Below, one piece after another: positions 27,553 through 36,112 of a stretch of DNA of 50,393 bases (the stretch's first letter is position 1; each line of letters opens with the position of its first letter). Source of the DNA: Pelagibius litoralis. GTDB taxonomy: Bacteria; Pseudomonadota; Alphaproteobacteria; Kiloniellales; DSM-21159. A program made the position numbers and the translations under genes. The notes beneath the pieces were generated by a model. That model was given only the letters and a program-made list of their open reading frames with translations, was not told the origin of the DNA and did not search any database. The stretch spans positions 1-50,393 of the forward strand of contig JARFRB010000113.1 of assembly GCA_029287455.1 (NCBI GenBank). Reading direction: 5' to 3'.

Positions 27553-28335
27553 ATGTTTGATCCAAATGCGCGCAGCCTTGCTGGCAAGAAGGGCTTGGTG
27601 GTTGGGATCGCCAACGATCAATCGATCGCTTACGGCTGTGCCCGGGCGTTCAAGTTCCTGGGCGCCGAAGACCTGGCGATTACCTATCTCAACGAAAAGG
27701 CGCGCCCGCATGTTGAGCCTTTGGCGAAGGAACTGGAGGCGGGCATCTTCCTGCCTATGGACGCGGCGGCCGAGGGTCAGATGGAGGCGGTCTTTTCCGA
27801 GATCGAAAGCCGCTGGGGCCGCTTGGACTTCTTGCTCCATTCCATCGCCTACGCGCGTAAGGAGGATTTGCACGGGCGCCTGGTGGACTGCTCGAAGGAG
27901 GGCTTCCTCGCCGCTCTGGAGATCTCCTGCTATTCCTTCATCCGGATGGCACACTTGGCCGAGCCCTTGATGACCAACGGCGGCGCCATGTTCACCATGA
28001 GCTACTACGGCGCCGACAAGGTCATCGAAAACTACAACGTAATGGGGCCGGTGAAGGCTGCGCTAGAAGCTAGCACCCGTTACATGGCCTGGGAGCTGGG
28101 ACCGAAGGGCATCAGGGTGCATGCGATTTCCCCGGGGCCGCTGGCAACCCGGGCCGCCTCCGGCCTGAAACACTTCGATCAATTGCTCGACAAGGCCGCG
28201 GCCGAGGCCCCGGCCCGCCAGCTTGTCACGATCGAGGATGTGGGCATCGCTTGCGCCAGCCTGGCGACGGACGCGGCGCGTCTGATCACCGGCGAGACGA
28301 TCTATATCGACGGCGGCCTCCACATCGTCGCCTGA
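27553..28335 (+). CDS. fabI: Enoyl-[acyl-carrier-protein] reductase, FabI type
   Basis: This NAD(P)H-dependent SDR-type enzyme reduces trans-2-enoyl-ACP in the last step of each fatty-acid elongation cycle. The 260 residues show the FabI cofactor motif GIANDQSIAYGCARAF instead of the classical SDR glycine motif. The catalytic Tyr161 and Lys168 are in YNVMGPVK with the FabI spacing of six residues, and SPGPLATRAASG follows. A main housekeeping FabI usually lies elsewhere, so this copy may serve the acyl pathway of its operon with DUF3141, phosphotransacetylase and acetate kinase. AAGGA precedes the ATG. Whether it is the only fabI in the genome cannot be seen here. Confidence 0.9.
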   Translation: MFDPNARSLAGKKGLVVGIANDQSIAYGCARAFKFLGAEDLAITYLNEKARPHVEPLAKELEAGIFLPMDAAAEGQMEAVFSEIESRWGRLDFLLHSIAYARKEDLHGRLVDCSKEGFLAALEISCYSFIRMAHLAEPLMTNGGAMFTMSYYGADKVIENYNVMGPVKAALEASTRYMAWELGPKGIRVHAISPGPLATRAASGLKHFDQLLDKAAAEAPARQLVTIEDVGIACASLATDAARLITGETIYIDGGLHIVA

Positions 28336-28411
28336 GCCACCGCCCGTCTTCAGATTTTGGAAAGGACTGATTGCTAGCGTCCGCTATCTCTCGCAGGTAG
28401 CGAAGGCGAAT

Positions 28412-29964
28412 ATGAAGGTAATCAGAGCGCGAGGCATTGGCCAGCCCGCACGTGGGCGCATCGCGGCTTACGGGCGGCTGGCAGGCTGTCTGGCGCTGCT
28501 TCTACTCATCGTTCTCGGATCGCTTTTCCTCGGCGCTCGAGCGTCTCGGGAGGAAGCCGCGCTGGCATTCGCCAAGCGCTATCTCCACACCCTTGAGAGC
28601 ACCCAGGAATTTTACGCGCACGCGATCTTCCCTCCTGGAAAGCCCACCGCGTCCCAGGTTGGATCGTTTCCGGCGCCTGCCGTCTTCGCGATCGAGCTTG
28701 GCGAATATCTGCGCGGTCACGAGGGCCGCCGTGAGAACCTCTCGTTCCGCCTTTACAGCAGCCGGCCTTTCGCCAAGCGAGAGCGCGAGACGCTTCTGCC
28801 CATCGAGGAAAAGGCGATGACGACGCTCGAAGGTGAACGGGCCAAGGCCTTTCAAGGGCGGATCACCCTGGAGGGCGAACCGCGGCTGTTCTATGCGGAG
28901 CCGGTGAGAATGTCGTCGCAGGCTTGCGTCGATTGCCATAACACGCATCCGGATTCCATGAAGACCGATTGGGCGGTCGGGGATGTACGTGGCGTACGCG
29001 CCGTCTATCTGCCGCTTGGGTCGGGCGACGGCTTCGTGCGCGCCACCCTCCTCAGGCTGGGCGTTTTGCCCTTCGCGCTCTTCTTGGCCGGGGCGGTGCG
29101 GCTGCGGCTCATGGCTGCGTGGATCGAGCGTGGGCACCGGCGGCGCATCCTTCTTGCCGCCTTGCGGGTGCGTGATGCCATGCGCCGGGAGCGTGCCCAC
29201 CGCCTTGCCGAACTCGGGCTTCCCGGGATAAGGATCTCTTCATCGCCCGGCTCTCGCACGAGCTGCGCAATCCGATTAATCTCGTCGTCGGCTTTGCGGA
29301 GCTCGTTCAGAACGAATCACCGGGCCATTCCGATGGTCCGGTGCATCGATACCTGAGAAGCATTCTCGCGGCGGAGCGGCATCTTCTCTTGCTCGTGAAC
29401 GACATCCTCGACACCCAGAAGGTGGAGTTAGGTGCCCTGGACGTTCACAAGCGCGACTCCGCCCTGCGCCCCGTCGTCGAGGATGTCATGGAGATGATGA
29501 GCCTGGGCGCGGAGCAGCAGAGCATTCGTTTGACCCACGACGTGACTGCCGAGCGTGGTTTTATTGACCCCCGCCTGCTCAAGCAGATTCTCGTGAACCT
29601 GATCAGTAACGGGATCAAGTACTCGCGGCCCAACGGCAGCGTGCATCTGTCGATCTCGATGTTGAACGCCAAAGATCTTCGGGTTGCTGTCGAGGACGAC
29701 GGCTTGGGCATGACGCCCGAAGAGGTCGAACGCGCCTTGACGCCCTACTTCCGGGTCCATGCGAAGGACCACCCCACAATCGAGGGCACGGGCTTGGGTT
29801 TGCCGCTGTGCAAGTCGATGGCCGAAGCCATGGATGGCCGCTTCACGGTGTCCAGTGAGAAAGGGGTCGGCACCAGGATCGAGATCCTCTTACCGCCCGA
29901 GCCTGAAGTCGAGTGGGTCTCAACCGGCGCGCCGCTTGTCGCGGCGCTGTCCTCGGCCGCGTAG
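28412..29964 (+). pseudogene. Heme-binding (DUF3365) sensor histidine kinase broken by a single frameshift
   Basis: The first part, from 28412, has an N-terminal membrane helix (CLALLLLIVLGSLFLGARAS). A periplasmic DUF3365-like domain follows, with a c-type heme motif CVDCH and a short PEGEP-like neighbourhood, then a second helix. In the same frame the protein then turns to nonsense after RLAELGLP and stops at 29356. Shifting frame at the G run 29216-29218 restores a normal kinase: FIARLSHELRNPINLVVGFA, LINLISNG-type N box (VNLISNGIKYS), G1 (EDDGLGM) and G2 (EGTGLGLPLCKSMAEAM), ending at 29964. Adding one G makes one continuous reading frame. The cause is a real mutation or a sequencing error. 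The gene ends three bases from convergent pcaG. Confidence 0.85.
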
Positions 29965-29967
29965 TAG

Positions 29968-30561
29968 TCAGAAATCGAAGAAGACGGTTTCGGCTGGCCC
30001 CTGAAGCCGGATGTCGAAATCGTAGACGGCGCCTTTGTCGGTTTCGCGGCGCGGCGCCACCAAGGTCCGGCGGCGCTCCTCCGGCACGGCAAGCAGCAGG
30101 GTATCGCGGGCGTTGGCGTCTTGCTCGTCGGCAAAGTAGATGCGCGTGAAGAGATGAACGAGCAAGCCCCGAGCGAAAAGCGTGACGTTGATATGCGGCG
30201 CAGAGCCGTCGCCCGCGGCGCCCGGTTTTATCGTGTCGAGGATAAAACGGGACTCCGGGTCCGTGCCCGTTCCGCAGCGGCCAAAGCCCCCGAACGGAGT
30301 GTTCGAGGCTTGCGGGTCCGCCGGGTGGGCATAGCGGCCGAATGCGTCGGCCTGCCAAAACTCCACCATGGCGTCGTTCACCGGGGTGTCCTGGCCATCC
30401 AGCACCCTCCCTTGCACACGAATACGCTCGCCATCCTCAAGGCCTTCGGGAACCATGTCGGCGCCGGCGATGGCGGAGAACGGGTAGCCGTACTGACGCG
30501 GCGTAAGGCCATAGGCGAAGTAAGGCCCGATGGTTTGCGACGGCGTTTGTTTCCGGCCCAT
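29968..30561 (-). CDS. pcaG: Protocatechuate 3,4-dioxygenase, alpha subunit
   Basis: PcaG pairs with PcaH in an intradiol dioxygenase that opens the protocatechuate ring between its hydroxyls to give 3-carboxy-cis,cis-muconate. The 197 residues show the alpha-subunit signature TPSQTIGPYFAYGL at the start, VEFWQADAFGRYAHP, and INVTLFARGLLVHLFTRIYF. As expected for alpha, the iron ligands are replaced. The alpha/beta pair forms large oligomers in the cytoplasm. The gene starts only three bases after pcaH on the minus strand, so the subunits are co-translated. It ends three bases from the convergent kinase gene. Confidence 0.95.
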   Translation of the reverse strand: MGRKQTPSQTIGPYFAYGLTPRQYGYPFSAIAGADMVPEGLEDGERIRVQGRVLDGQDTPVNDAMVEFWQADAFGRYAHPADPQASNTPFGGFGRCGTGTDPESRFILDTIKPGAAGDGSAPHINVTLFARGLLVHLFTRIYFADEQDANARDTLLLAVPEERRRTLVAPRRETDKGAVYDFDIRLQGPAETVFFDF

Positions 30562-30564
30562 GGC

Positions 30565-31263
30565 TCAACCCTCCATCGGCGTCTGGTCACGCCCGCGCAG
30601 AACCATGTCGAAAACATAGCCCAGCGCGAAATCCGGTTCCGTCACCTCTAGCGAGAAATCCGCGACGAGCCGGCGGCGCGCGGCCTCGTCGGCGGTGCTA
30701 AGGAAAATCGGGTCATAGGCCAGCAGCGGGTCGCCGGGGAAATACATCTGCGTGATCAGCCGAGTCGCGAAGGCTGGGCCGAAGAGTGAGAAATGGATAT
30801 GGTTCGGCCGCCAGGCGTTGGGATGATTTCCCCAGGGATAGGCGCCGGGCCTGATGGTGTGGAAGCGGTAGCGCCCCTCGCTGTCCGTTACGCAGCGGCC
30901 GCCGCCGAAGAAGTTCGGGTCCAGCGGTGCGTCGTGCTGGTCGACTTCATGAATGTAGCGGCCGGCGGCGTTGGCCTGCCAAATCTCGATGAGGGTGTTG
31001 GCCAACGGCCGCGCGTCTTCGTCCAGCACGCGCCCGGTGACGACAATGCGCTCGCCGAGAGGTTCCCCTTTCACGCGGCCATTGCGCGTAAGGTCGCTGT
31101 CGAGCGTGCCCAGCACCTCGCGCCCGAAAACCGGGCCTGTCAGTTCCGACAGGCTTTGCGGCGCCTTGACCAGTGGCTTCGAGGGGCCGCGCAATCCGGT
31201 TGACTTATAGCCGGCGTCTTGCAGCGGCGGCTGCGTGCTCCAGTCGCGAGGTCGATAGCTCAT
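30565..31263 (-). CDS. pcaH: Protocatechuate 3,4-dioxygenase, beta subunit
   Basis: This is the iron-carrying subunit of the intradiol dioxygenase. The 232 residues hold the four Fe(III) ligands Tyr103, Tyr142, His155 and His157. Their spacing (39, 13, 2) equals that of the Pseudomonas enzyme as I recall it (Tyr408, Tyr447, His460, His462). They lie in the segments IWQANAAGRYIH, RPGAYPWGNH and RPNHIHFSLF. I chose the start at 31263 (MSYRPRDW), the conserved N-terminus, over an upstream in-frame codon. pcaD lies 90 bases upstream on the same strand and pcaG follows directly. pcaC, often between pcaD and pcaH, is absent. Confidence 0.95.
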   Translation of the reverse strand: MSYRPRDWSTQPPLQDAGYKSTGLRGPSKPLVKAPQSLSELTGPVFGREVLGTLDSDLTRNGRVKGEPLGERIVVTGRVLDEDARPLANTLIEIWQANAAGRYIHEVDQHDAPLDPNFFGGGRCVTDSEGRYRFHTIRPGAYPWGNHPNAWRPNHIHFSLFGPAFATRLITQMYFPGDPLLAYDPIFLSTADEAARRRLVADFSLEVTEPDFALGYVFDMVLRGRDQTPMEG

Positions 31264-31353
31264 CGCGATTCCTCTCCGTTGCAGGTGGCGAAACACCCAA
31301 ACCCGATGGGTTCAGAGGGGTTCCCAACATTAAAGTCACGCTTCAGAAAGTAT

Positions 31354-32148
31354 TCAAAAATACTTGATATCCTTCAGAAACGCGAGAATTTCCTCCGTTA
31401 CCGCCTCGGGCTCCTCAATGCAGGGAAGATGGCCGGCCCCGTCAATCAGGGCGAACTGGGAGTTTGCGAGCGAATTGGCGCCTGCGCGGACCAGTTCCGG
31501 GGGCGTCGCCCCGTCCTCGCTGCCGCAGAGCCAGAGCGTGGGCAGGCGTAGCTGGGCGGTCGAATCCGATAGGTCCGTGTCGCGCAAGGCCGCGCAGGTG
31601 CCGAGATAGCCTTCCTGAGGCGTGCGCGTCAGCATGGCGCGCCAGGCGGAAAGCTCTTCCGGATGCGCGCCGCGAAACGTCTTGGAGAACCACCGCTCCA
31701 TAATGGCGTCGGCGATTCCGGCCAGGCCTTGTGCTTCGATGGCGTCCATGCGCTGGCGCCACATCTCCAGGCTGCCAATGCGCGGTGCGGTGTCGCAAAG
31801 GACCAGGCCCTGGAAAAGAGCGGGCCGGGCCGCGGCGGCGCCTTGGGCAATCAGGCCGCCGACGGAAAGCCCAACCATCGCCGCCCGGGAGATGTCCAGC
31901 CGGTTTAGTAAGCCCAGCAGGTCGCCCACATGGTCGTCGATCGTATAAGGACCGGGCGGGGCGCTGGACAGGCCATGACCGCGAGAGTCATAGCGCAGCA
32001 AGCGATAACGCGGTGCGAGCAGCGGCACAACCCGGTCCCAGATCCGAAAATCGGTCCCTATGGAGTTGGAGAAGACAACGAACGGACCTTCGGCCGGTCC
32101 GTCCAGTGTGTAGTGCAGGACAACGGAATTGACCTCGGCGGCGCGCAT
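31354..32148 (-). CDS. pcaD: 3-oxoadipate enol-lactonase
   Basis: PcaD hydrolyses 3-oxoadipate enol-lactone to 3-oxoadipate in the beta-ketoadipate pathway. The 264 residues form an alpha/beta hydrolase fold with the nucleophile elbow VGLSVGGLIAQG, an oxyanion region FSNSIGTDFRIWD, an acid in CGSEDGATPPE and the catalytic histidine in DGAGHLPCIEEP. The length fits single-domain PcaD; there is no fused PcaC domain. Its ATG overlaps the stop of the upstream ferredoxin reductase gene by one base (TGATG), so it is translated with that gene. The preceding pathway genes pcaB and pcaC are not in the window. Confidence 0.92.
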   Translation of the reverse strand: MRAAEVNSVVLHYTLDGPAEGPFVVFSNSIGTDFRIWDRVVPLLAPRYRLLRYDSRGHGLSSAPPGPYTIDDHVGDLLGLLNRLDISRAAMVGLSVGGLIAQGAAAARPALFQGLVLCDTAPRIGSLEMWRQRMDAIEAQGLAGIADAIMERWFSKTFRGAHPEELSAWRAMLTRTPQEGYLGTCAALRDTDLSDSTAQLRLPTLWLCGSEDGATPPELVRAGANSLANSQFALIDGAGHLPCIEEPEAVTEEILAFLKDIKYF

Positions 32149-33392
32149 CAAGCGGTCTCCAACGCGGTTTTGGCCCAATCCTTCAGGCGGATCGATTGAT
32201 CCCCCACGATCTCGGGACTCGGTGTCAGCCCCTCGGCGATCATCATGCGCGCGGCGATATGATCGGCGGGGGAGTCTAGGGAGTCCACCGCGGCAAGTCG
32301 GCCGCCGCGATAGTAGAACGCGGAGAATTTGTCCGCCTCCAGGCTGCCGCGCACCGCCACCGCGTCGTATCCTTGGGAGAGGCCGGCCATCTGGAGCCGC
32401 TTGCCGAACTGCTGCGTCCAGAACCAAGGCACGGCGGTGTAGTCCTCTGGTGTGCCGACCACTGCGCGTGCGATCGCCTTGGCTTGGTCGGCGGCGTTCT
32501 GGACCGACTCCAGGCGAACCCGCCCTTCGGCGTAAGGGGAGGGGAACCGCGCGCAGTCGCCAATCGCGAAGACCTCGGGATGCCCGGCGGTAAGAGTCGC
32601 GTCGACCAGAATTCCGTCCTGGCAATCGAGGCCGGCTGCGGCGGCAAGTGCCTCGCAGGGCGTGACTCCGATGCCGACAACGATCACTGACGCTTTGATC
32701 CGGCTGCCGTCGCTGAGTTCAAGGCCGGCCGCTCTGCCATCCGAGGAGAGAATGCGCGCCACACCGCTTTGAAGACGCAGATCCACACCCATGCGCGCGT
32801 GAAGGTCTTGGAAGTATTGTCCCACGACCGGCGCGGTTACCCGCCCCATAACCCGGTCTTGCATCTCGATAACCGAGACCTTGCAGCCGAGCTTCACGGC
32901 AGCGGCCGCAACCTCCAACCCAATGAAGCCGCCGCCAATTACCGCCAGGGAGCCCCCGTCCGCCAGGCGTGCCTTGAGATCTTGCGCGTCGGCATGTGTC
33001 CTTAAAGTCATGACCCCATCGAGATCGTGCCCTTCGATGGGTGGCAGCTTCGGGCTTGCTCCGGTTGCTAGCACCAGCCTATCGAAGTCCAAGCCATGAC
33101 CTGCCTTGGTCGTGGCGCGCTTTGCCCGCAAGTCGAGCGCCATGACCGGATCGCCGAGCCTGAGATCGATGCGTTGATCTTCGTAAAACGTGTTGCCGCG
33201 GAAGGGTAAGTCGTCGGGTCCTTGCTCTCCCGTCAGATAGCCCTTCGAGAGCGGCGGCCGCTGGTAGGGCGGTTCCGGCTCCTCGCTTGCCAAGATGATG
33301 GCCCCTTCGTAGCCTTCCGCCCGCAAAGACGCACAGGTTTGGTAGCCGGCCTGACCGCCGCCGATAACGAGAAGCCGGTCGGCCGCGGCCAT
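32148..33392 (-). CDS. FAD-dependent ferredoxin reductase
   Basis: The 414 residues match NAD(P)H-dependent, FAD-containing ferredoxin reductases of oxygenase systems (putidaredoxin/rhodocoxin reductase type). The FAD-binding motif is VIGGGQAGYQTCASL, the NAD motif is AVIGGGFIGLEVAAAAVKLG, and the second FAD motif is HPEVFAIGDCARFPSP. The protein passes electrons to a [2Fe-2S] ferredoxin, whose gene lies immediately upstream and shares a single base with it. Usually a cytochrome P450 or a Rieske oxygenase is the final acceptor, and neither is present here. Its placement at the head of a pca operon suggests that the missing oxygenase feeds protocatechuate metabolism. Confidence 0.9.
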   Translation of the reverse strand: MAAADRLLVIGGGQAGYQTCASLRAEGYEGAIILASEEPEPPYQRPPLSKGYLTGEQGPDDLPFRGNTFYEDQRIDLRLGDPVMALDLRAKRATTKAGHGLDFDRLVLATGASPKLPPIEGHDLDGVMTLRTHADAQDLKARLADGGSLAVIGGGFIGLEVAAAAVKLGCKVSVIEMQDRVMGRVTAPVVGQYFQDLHARMGVDLRLQSGVARILSSDGRAAGLELSDGSRIKASVIVVGIGVTPCEALAAAAGLDCQDGILVDATLTAGHPEVFAIGDCARFPSPYAEGRVRLESVQNAADQAKAIARAVVGTPEDYTAVPWFWTQQFGKRLQMAGLSQGYDAVAVRGSLEADKFSAFYYRGGRLAAVDSLDSPADHIAARMMIAEGLTPSPEIVGDQSIRLKDWAKTALETA

Positions 33393-33715
33393 CAGGTTTG
33401 CCGCTCGGGCAAGTGAACCAGCAAGCCGTCGAGTTCCGGGGTGATCAGGAGCTGACAGCTGAGGCGGCTGTTGGGCCGACGCTCGGCGATCACTTCCTCC
33501 AGCATCTCAGATTCCTCCTCGCTCGGTGAGGGCATGCGTTCGGCGAAGGTGTCGTCCACATAGACGTGGCAGGTCGCGCACATGCAGCTTCCGCCGCACT
33601 CGGCGACAATTCCTTCCACGTCGTTGCGCATCGCGCCTTCCATCACGCTCAGTCCAACAGCTACGTCGAGCGTTCGTTCCCCGCCATCCGCTGCGCGATA
33701 CGTCACCTTCGGCAT
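33392..33715 (-). CDS. [2Fe-2S] ferredoxin, adrenodoxin/putidaredoxin type
   Basis: The 107 residues have the vertebrate-type [2Fe-2S] ligand pattern C-x5-C-x2-C-x37-C at Cys40, Cys46, Cys49 and Cys87 (ECGGSCMCATCHVYV and LSCQLL). An extra Cys44 lies in the cluster loop. The acidic helix SPSEEESEMLEEV resembles the partner-docking surface of putidaredoxin-like proteins. It should carry single electrons from the reductase encoded next to it to an oxygenase. The gene is the first of the operon ferredoxin, reductase, pcaD, pcaH, pcaG on the minus strand. The promoter lies in the 210-base gap before the MltF-like gene. Confidence 0.92.
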   Translation of the reverse strand: MPKVTYRAADGGERTLDVAVGLSVMEGAMRNDVEGIVAECGGSCMCATCHVYVDDTFAERMPSPSEEESEMLEEVIAERRPNSRLSCQLLITPELDGLLVHLPERQT

Positions 33716-33925
33716 GCTTGTTTCCTTCTCCTAGTTCTCGGGACCGCGCGTGCATCGGCGGCTCGCGGAAATGGCCTAGCAGTGGCGAAGGTCGGCGTCC
33801 AGCGTCGAGCGAAGGCCTGGCGGGCTTGAACTCCCGAACGTGGCGCCGGCCTGGAAAGGTTGCACGGCTGAGCGGTGGGGCCTAACCTGATTGTAGGGGT
33901 TAAAGGGCGGGGAATTCGCGGTCTG

Positions 33926-35449
33926 ATGTCGATCCGCAACGCAGTGGCAGTGCTGCTTTTGGCGATTGCGGCCAGTCTGGTCCCGATCTTCTTGTTGGTC
34001 TTCGCCGATAGCGGCAGGACTGTCGAGGTCAATGCGAAAGACGCGGAGCGCGCGGCCAAGGAGGCACAATCGGAGCTTCTTGACCTACCCGACGATACCG
34101 TGGAGCTGGGCGATTTCGACGCGATCAAGGAACGGCGCGTGCTGCGCGTCCTGGTGCCCTACAGCAAGACCTTCTTCTTTCTGGATCACGGCCGGGCCGA
34201 AGGGATCGACGCGGAACTGGCCCGCGCGCTGGAGAACTGGCTCGATAAGCGCCATCGCGCATCGAATGCCTTGCGCTTTCACGTGCAAATGCTGCCGACC
34301 GCTCGGGACCGGCTTCTCGACAATCTGCGGGAGGGCAAGGGCGATGTCGTGATGGCCAACCTCACGGTGACTGAGGAGCGTTCCGAGCGCGTGGACTTCA
34401 CCGAACCCATGCTGAAGAATGTTTCGGAGGTTCTGGTCACCGGCCCAAGCTCACCAAGCATCACGGGGATTGAAGACCTGTCCGGAAAGGAAGTCTTCGC
34501 CCGTCCGTCAAGCAGCTATCACGCGCATCTGGAAGCGCTTAACGCGACCTTCGAGGAAGAGGGCCGTGATCCGGTCCTGCTGCGCGACGCAGCGGAAGAG
34601 CTTGAGGACGAGGATCTGCTTGAGATGGTCAACGCGGGCCTTCTGCCGGCGATCTTCATCGATGATCACAAGGCAGCGATTTGGGCGCCGGCCTTCGACC
34701 GGTTGGTGGTTCACGAAGATATCGTCTTGCACGAGGGCGGCCAAATCGCCATGGCGATCCGCAAGCGCAGCCCCTTGCTGAAGGCCGAGCTCGATGCCTT
34801 CGTCGAAGAGCACCAAATCGGCACGACCTTCGGGAACATCATGAAGCAGCGCTATATGGAGAGTGATCTTCTAGTCAAGGAGGCCTTTGGCGAGGGAGAG
34901 ATCGATCGGTTTCATGCGCTGGAAGGGCTCTTCGAGACATACGGCGACATGTACGGTATCGATCCATTGCTGCTCGCCGCCCAGGGATTTCAGGAGTCCG
35001 GTCTGGATCAAACGGCGCGTAGCCAAAGTGGTGCGGTCGGGTTGATGCAGGTCCTGCCGAGCACCGCGGCGGATCCCAAGATCGCCATCGATGGAATTGA
35101 GGACAGCACGGAGCGGAATGTGGAGGCCGGCGTCAAATACCTCAGATTCTTGATCGATCGCTATCTCGATGATCCCGAGATCGACGATATGAACAGGGTC
35201 CTGATGGGGTTTGCCGCCTATAATGCGGGGCCGAGGAATCTTCGGCGCTTCCGAGGCAGCGCCGAGAAGTCCGGCCTCGATCCGAACGTCTGGTTCGGGA
35301 ATGTCGAGCACGGCGCAGCTCAAATCGTGGGGCGCGAAACCGTGCAGTATGTTTCCAACATCTACAAATACTATATCGCGTATAAGCTGATCGCGGCCCG
35401 GGAGGCGGAGGCGGCGCGGATCCGAGAGGCCGCCGTTCCCGAAAAGTGA
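33926..35449 (+). CDS. MltF-like lytic transglycosylase with a solute-binding domain
   Basis: The 507-residue protein starts with a membrane anchor or uncleaved signal (AVAVLLLAIAASLVPIFLLV). A periplasmic solute-binding-protein-3 domain follows (RVLRVLVPYSKTFFFLDHGR to about residue 310), then an SLT domain. The SLT domain has the catalytic glutamate in AAQGFQESGLDQTARS, followed by GAVGLMQVLPSTA and AAYNAGPRNLRR. This is the MltF architecture, which cuts peptidoglycan glycan strands by forming 1,6-anhydromuramyl ends. I prefer ATG 33926 to GTG 33875 because the hydrophobic anchor then begins near the start; neither has a strong ribosome site. Confidence 0.88.
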   Translation: MSIRNAVAVLLLAIAASLVPIFLLVFADSGRTVEVNAKDAERAAKEAQSELLDLPDDTVELGDFDAIKERRVLRVLVPYSKTFFFLDHGRAEGIDAELARALENWLDKRHRASNALRFHVQMLPTARDRLLDNLREGKGDVVMANLTVTEERSERVDFTEPMLKNVSEVLVTGPSSPSITGIEDLSGKEVFARPSSSYHAHLEALNATFEEEGRDPVLLRDAAEELEDEDLLEMVNAGLLPAIFIDDHKAAIWAPAFDRLVVHEDIVLHEGGQIAMAIRKRSPLLKAELDAFVEEHQIGTTFGNIMKQRYMESDLLVKEAFGEGEIDRFHALEGLFETYGDMYGIDPLLLAAQGFQESGLDQTARSQSGAVGLMQVLPSTAADPKIAIDGIEDSTERNVEAGVKYLRFLIDRYLDDPEIDDMNRVLMGFAAYNAGPRNLRRFRGSAEKSGLDPNVWFGNVEHGAAQIVGRETVQYVSNIYKYYIAYKLIAAREAEAARIREAAVPEK

Positions 35450-35456
35450 TCCCCGA

Positions 35457-35777
35457 TCACCGGTAGAAACTTGGCGGCCGACAGAACGCGCCTCGGAAAA
35501 TACCGGCCGAATTGTTGGGCTCCAAGGAGATCACCGAAACCCGCGTGCAGCCGAATCGGCTTCGTATGGCGCGCGCCATGTCCTCTGGGCGGCCAACTCC
35601 GCCGCCACTGACCCGGACCCGGTAGATATTCGGATAGTTTCGGTTCGAGCCAATCGCGTAGGGGCGGCCGGATTCAGTTACGCTGATGTAATTCCACGGG
35701 ATGTCGGGAGGCAGGTCCTCGTTTACCGACGTGCAGGCGAGCAGCCCCATGGCGCAAACCAGGGCCGCGATGCGCAC
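35457..35777 (-). CDS. Small lipoprotein, hypothetical
   Basis: The 106-residue reading begins with RIAALVCAMGLLAC, a good lipoprotein signal with LLAC as the lipobox, so the mature protein would be lipid-anchored. The rest, with NYPNIYRVRVSGGGVGRPED and FGCTRVSVISLEPNNSAG, matches no family I recognise. It holds two more cysteines that may pair. The start at GTG 35777 is inferred from the signal and has only a weak ribosome site; the frame is open up to 35924. It ends eight bases after the convergent transglycosylase gene. The composition and codon use look like real coding sequence. Confidence 0.55.
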   Translation of the reverse strand: MRIAALVCAMGLLACTSVNEDLPPDIPWNYISVTESGRPYAIGSNRNYPNIYRVRVSGGGVGRPEDMARAIRSRFGCTRVSVISLEPNNSAGIFRGAFCRPPSFYR

Positions 35778-35934
35778 ACCCGCTCTCGGCAATAGCCTTT
35801 CCGCGCCTGGCCGAGAAACCAGCCTCTGGCGTTTGCTCCCTCTATGAATTTGAGCCGCGAGGTCCAGCAATCCCATCCGGGTGGAATACATGAGCGCGGT
35901 GGGAAAGGCCAGGCGGTCGTTCACAGGATCTCAC

Positions 35935-35963
35935 GAGGTTTTTTTACCGTTTGTAAAAAACTC
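35935..35963. promoter_or_regulatory. AT-rich inverted repeat upstream of the DUF4399 gene
   Basis: The sequence GAG-G-TTTTTTTAC, five bases, then GTAAAAAACTC forms a near-perfect hairpin or dyad. It could be an operator, a weak terminator for upstream transcripts on either strand, or part of a promoter. It stands out from the GC-rich surroundings. Confidence 0.4.
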
Positions 35964-36112
35964 GCTATAAGGGAATCGCGGTGGATTGAATGATAGAGGC
36001 GTGAATATGTGTTCAAATGACATTCCCACCGTCGAAATTCGGCCCTTGAGGCCTAAGTGATCAACAAAGCGGACGCCATTCCGGCGCCACGTTCGAAGGG
36101 AGGTAGAATTCC

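Noticed and set aside
31340-31366. AT-rich hairpin AAGTATT/AATACTT at the end of pcaD
   Set aside because: The stem is short, includes the pcaD stop region and lacks a T run, so I did not call a terminator or a split of the pca operon.
33770-33890. tRNA-like T-arm (GTTCAAG flanked by short G/C pairs on the minus strand)
   Set aside because: No acceptor stem, D arm or anticodon stem can be drawn around it, so a tRNA or an attachment-site remnant is not supported.
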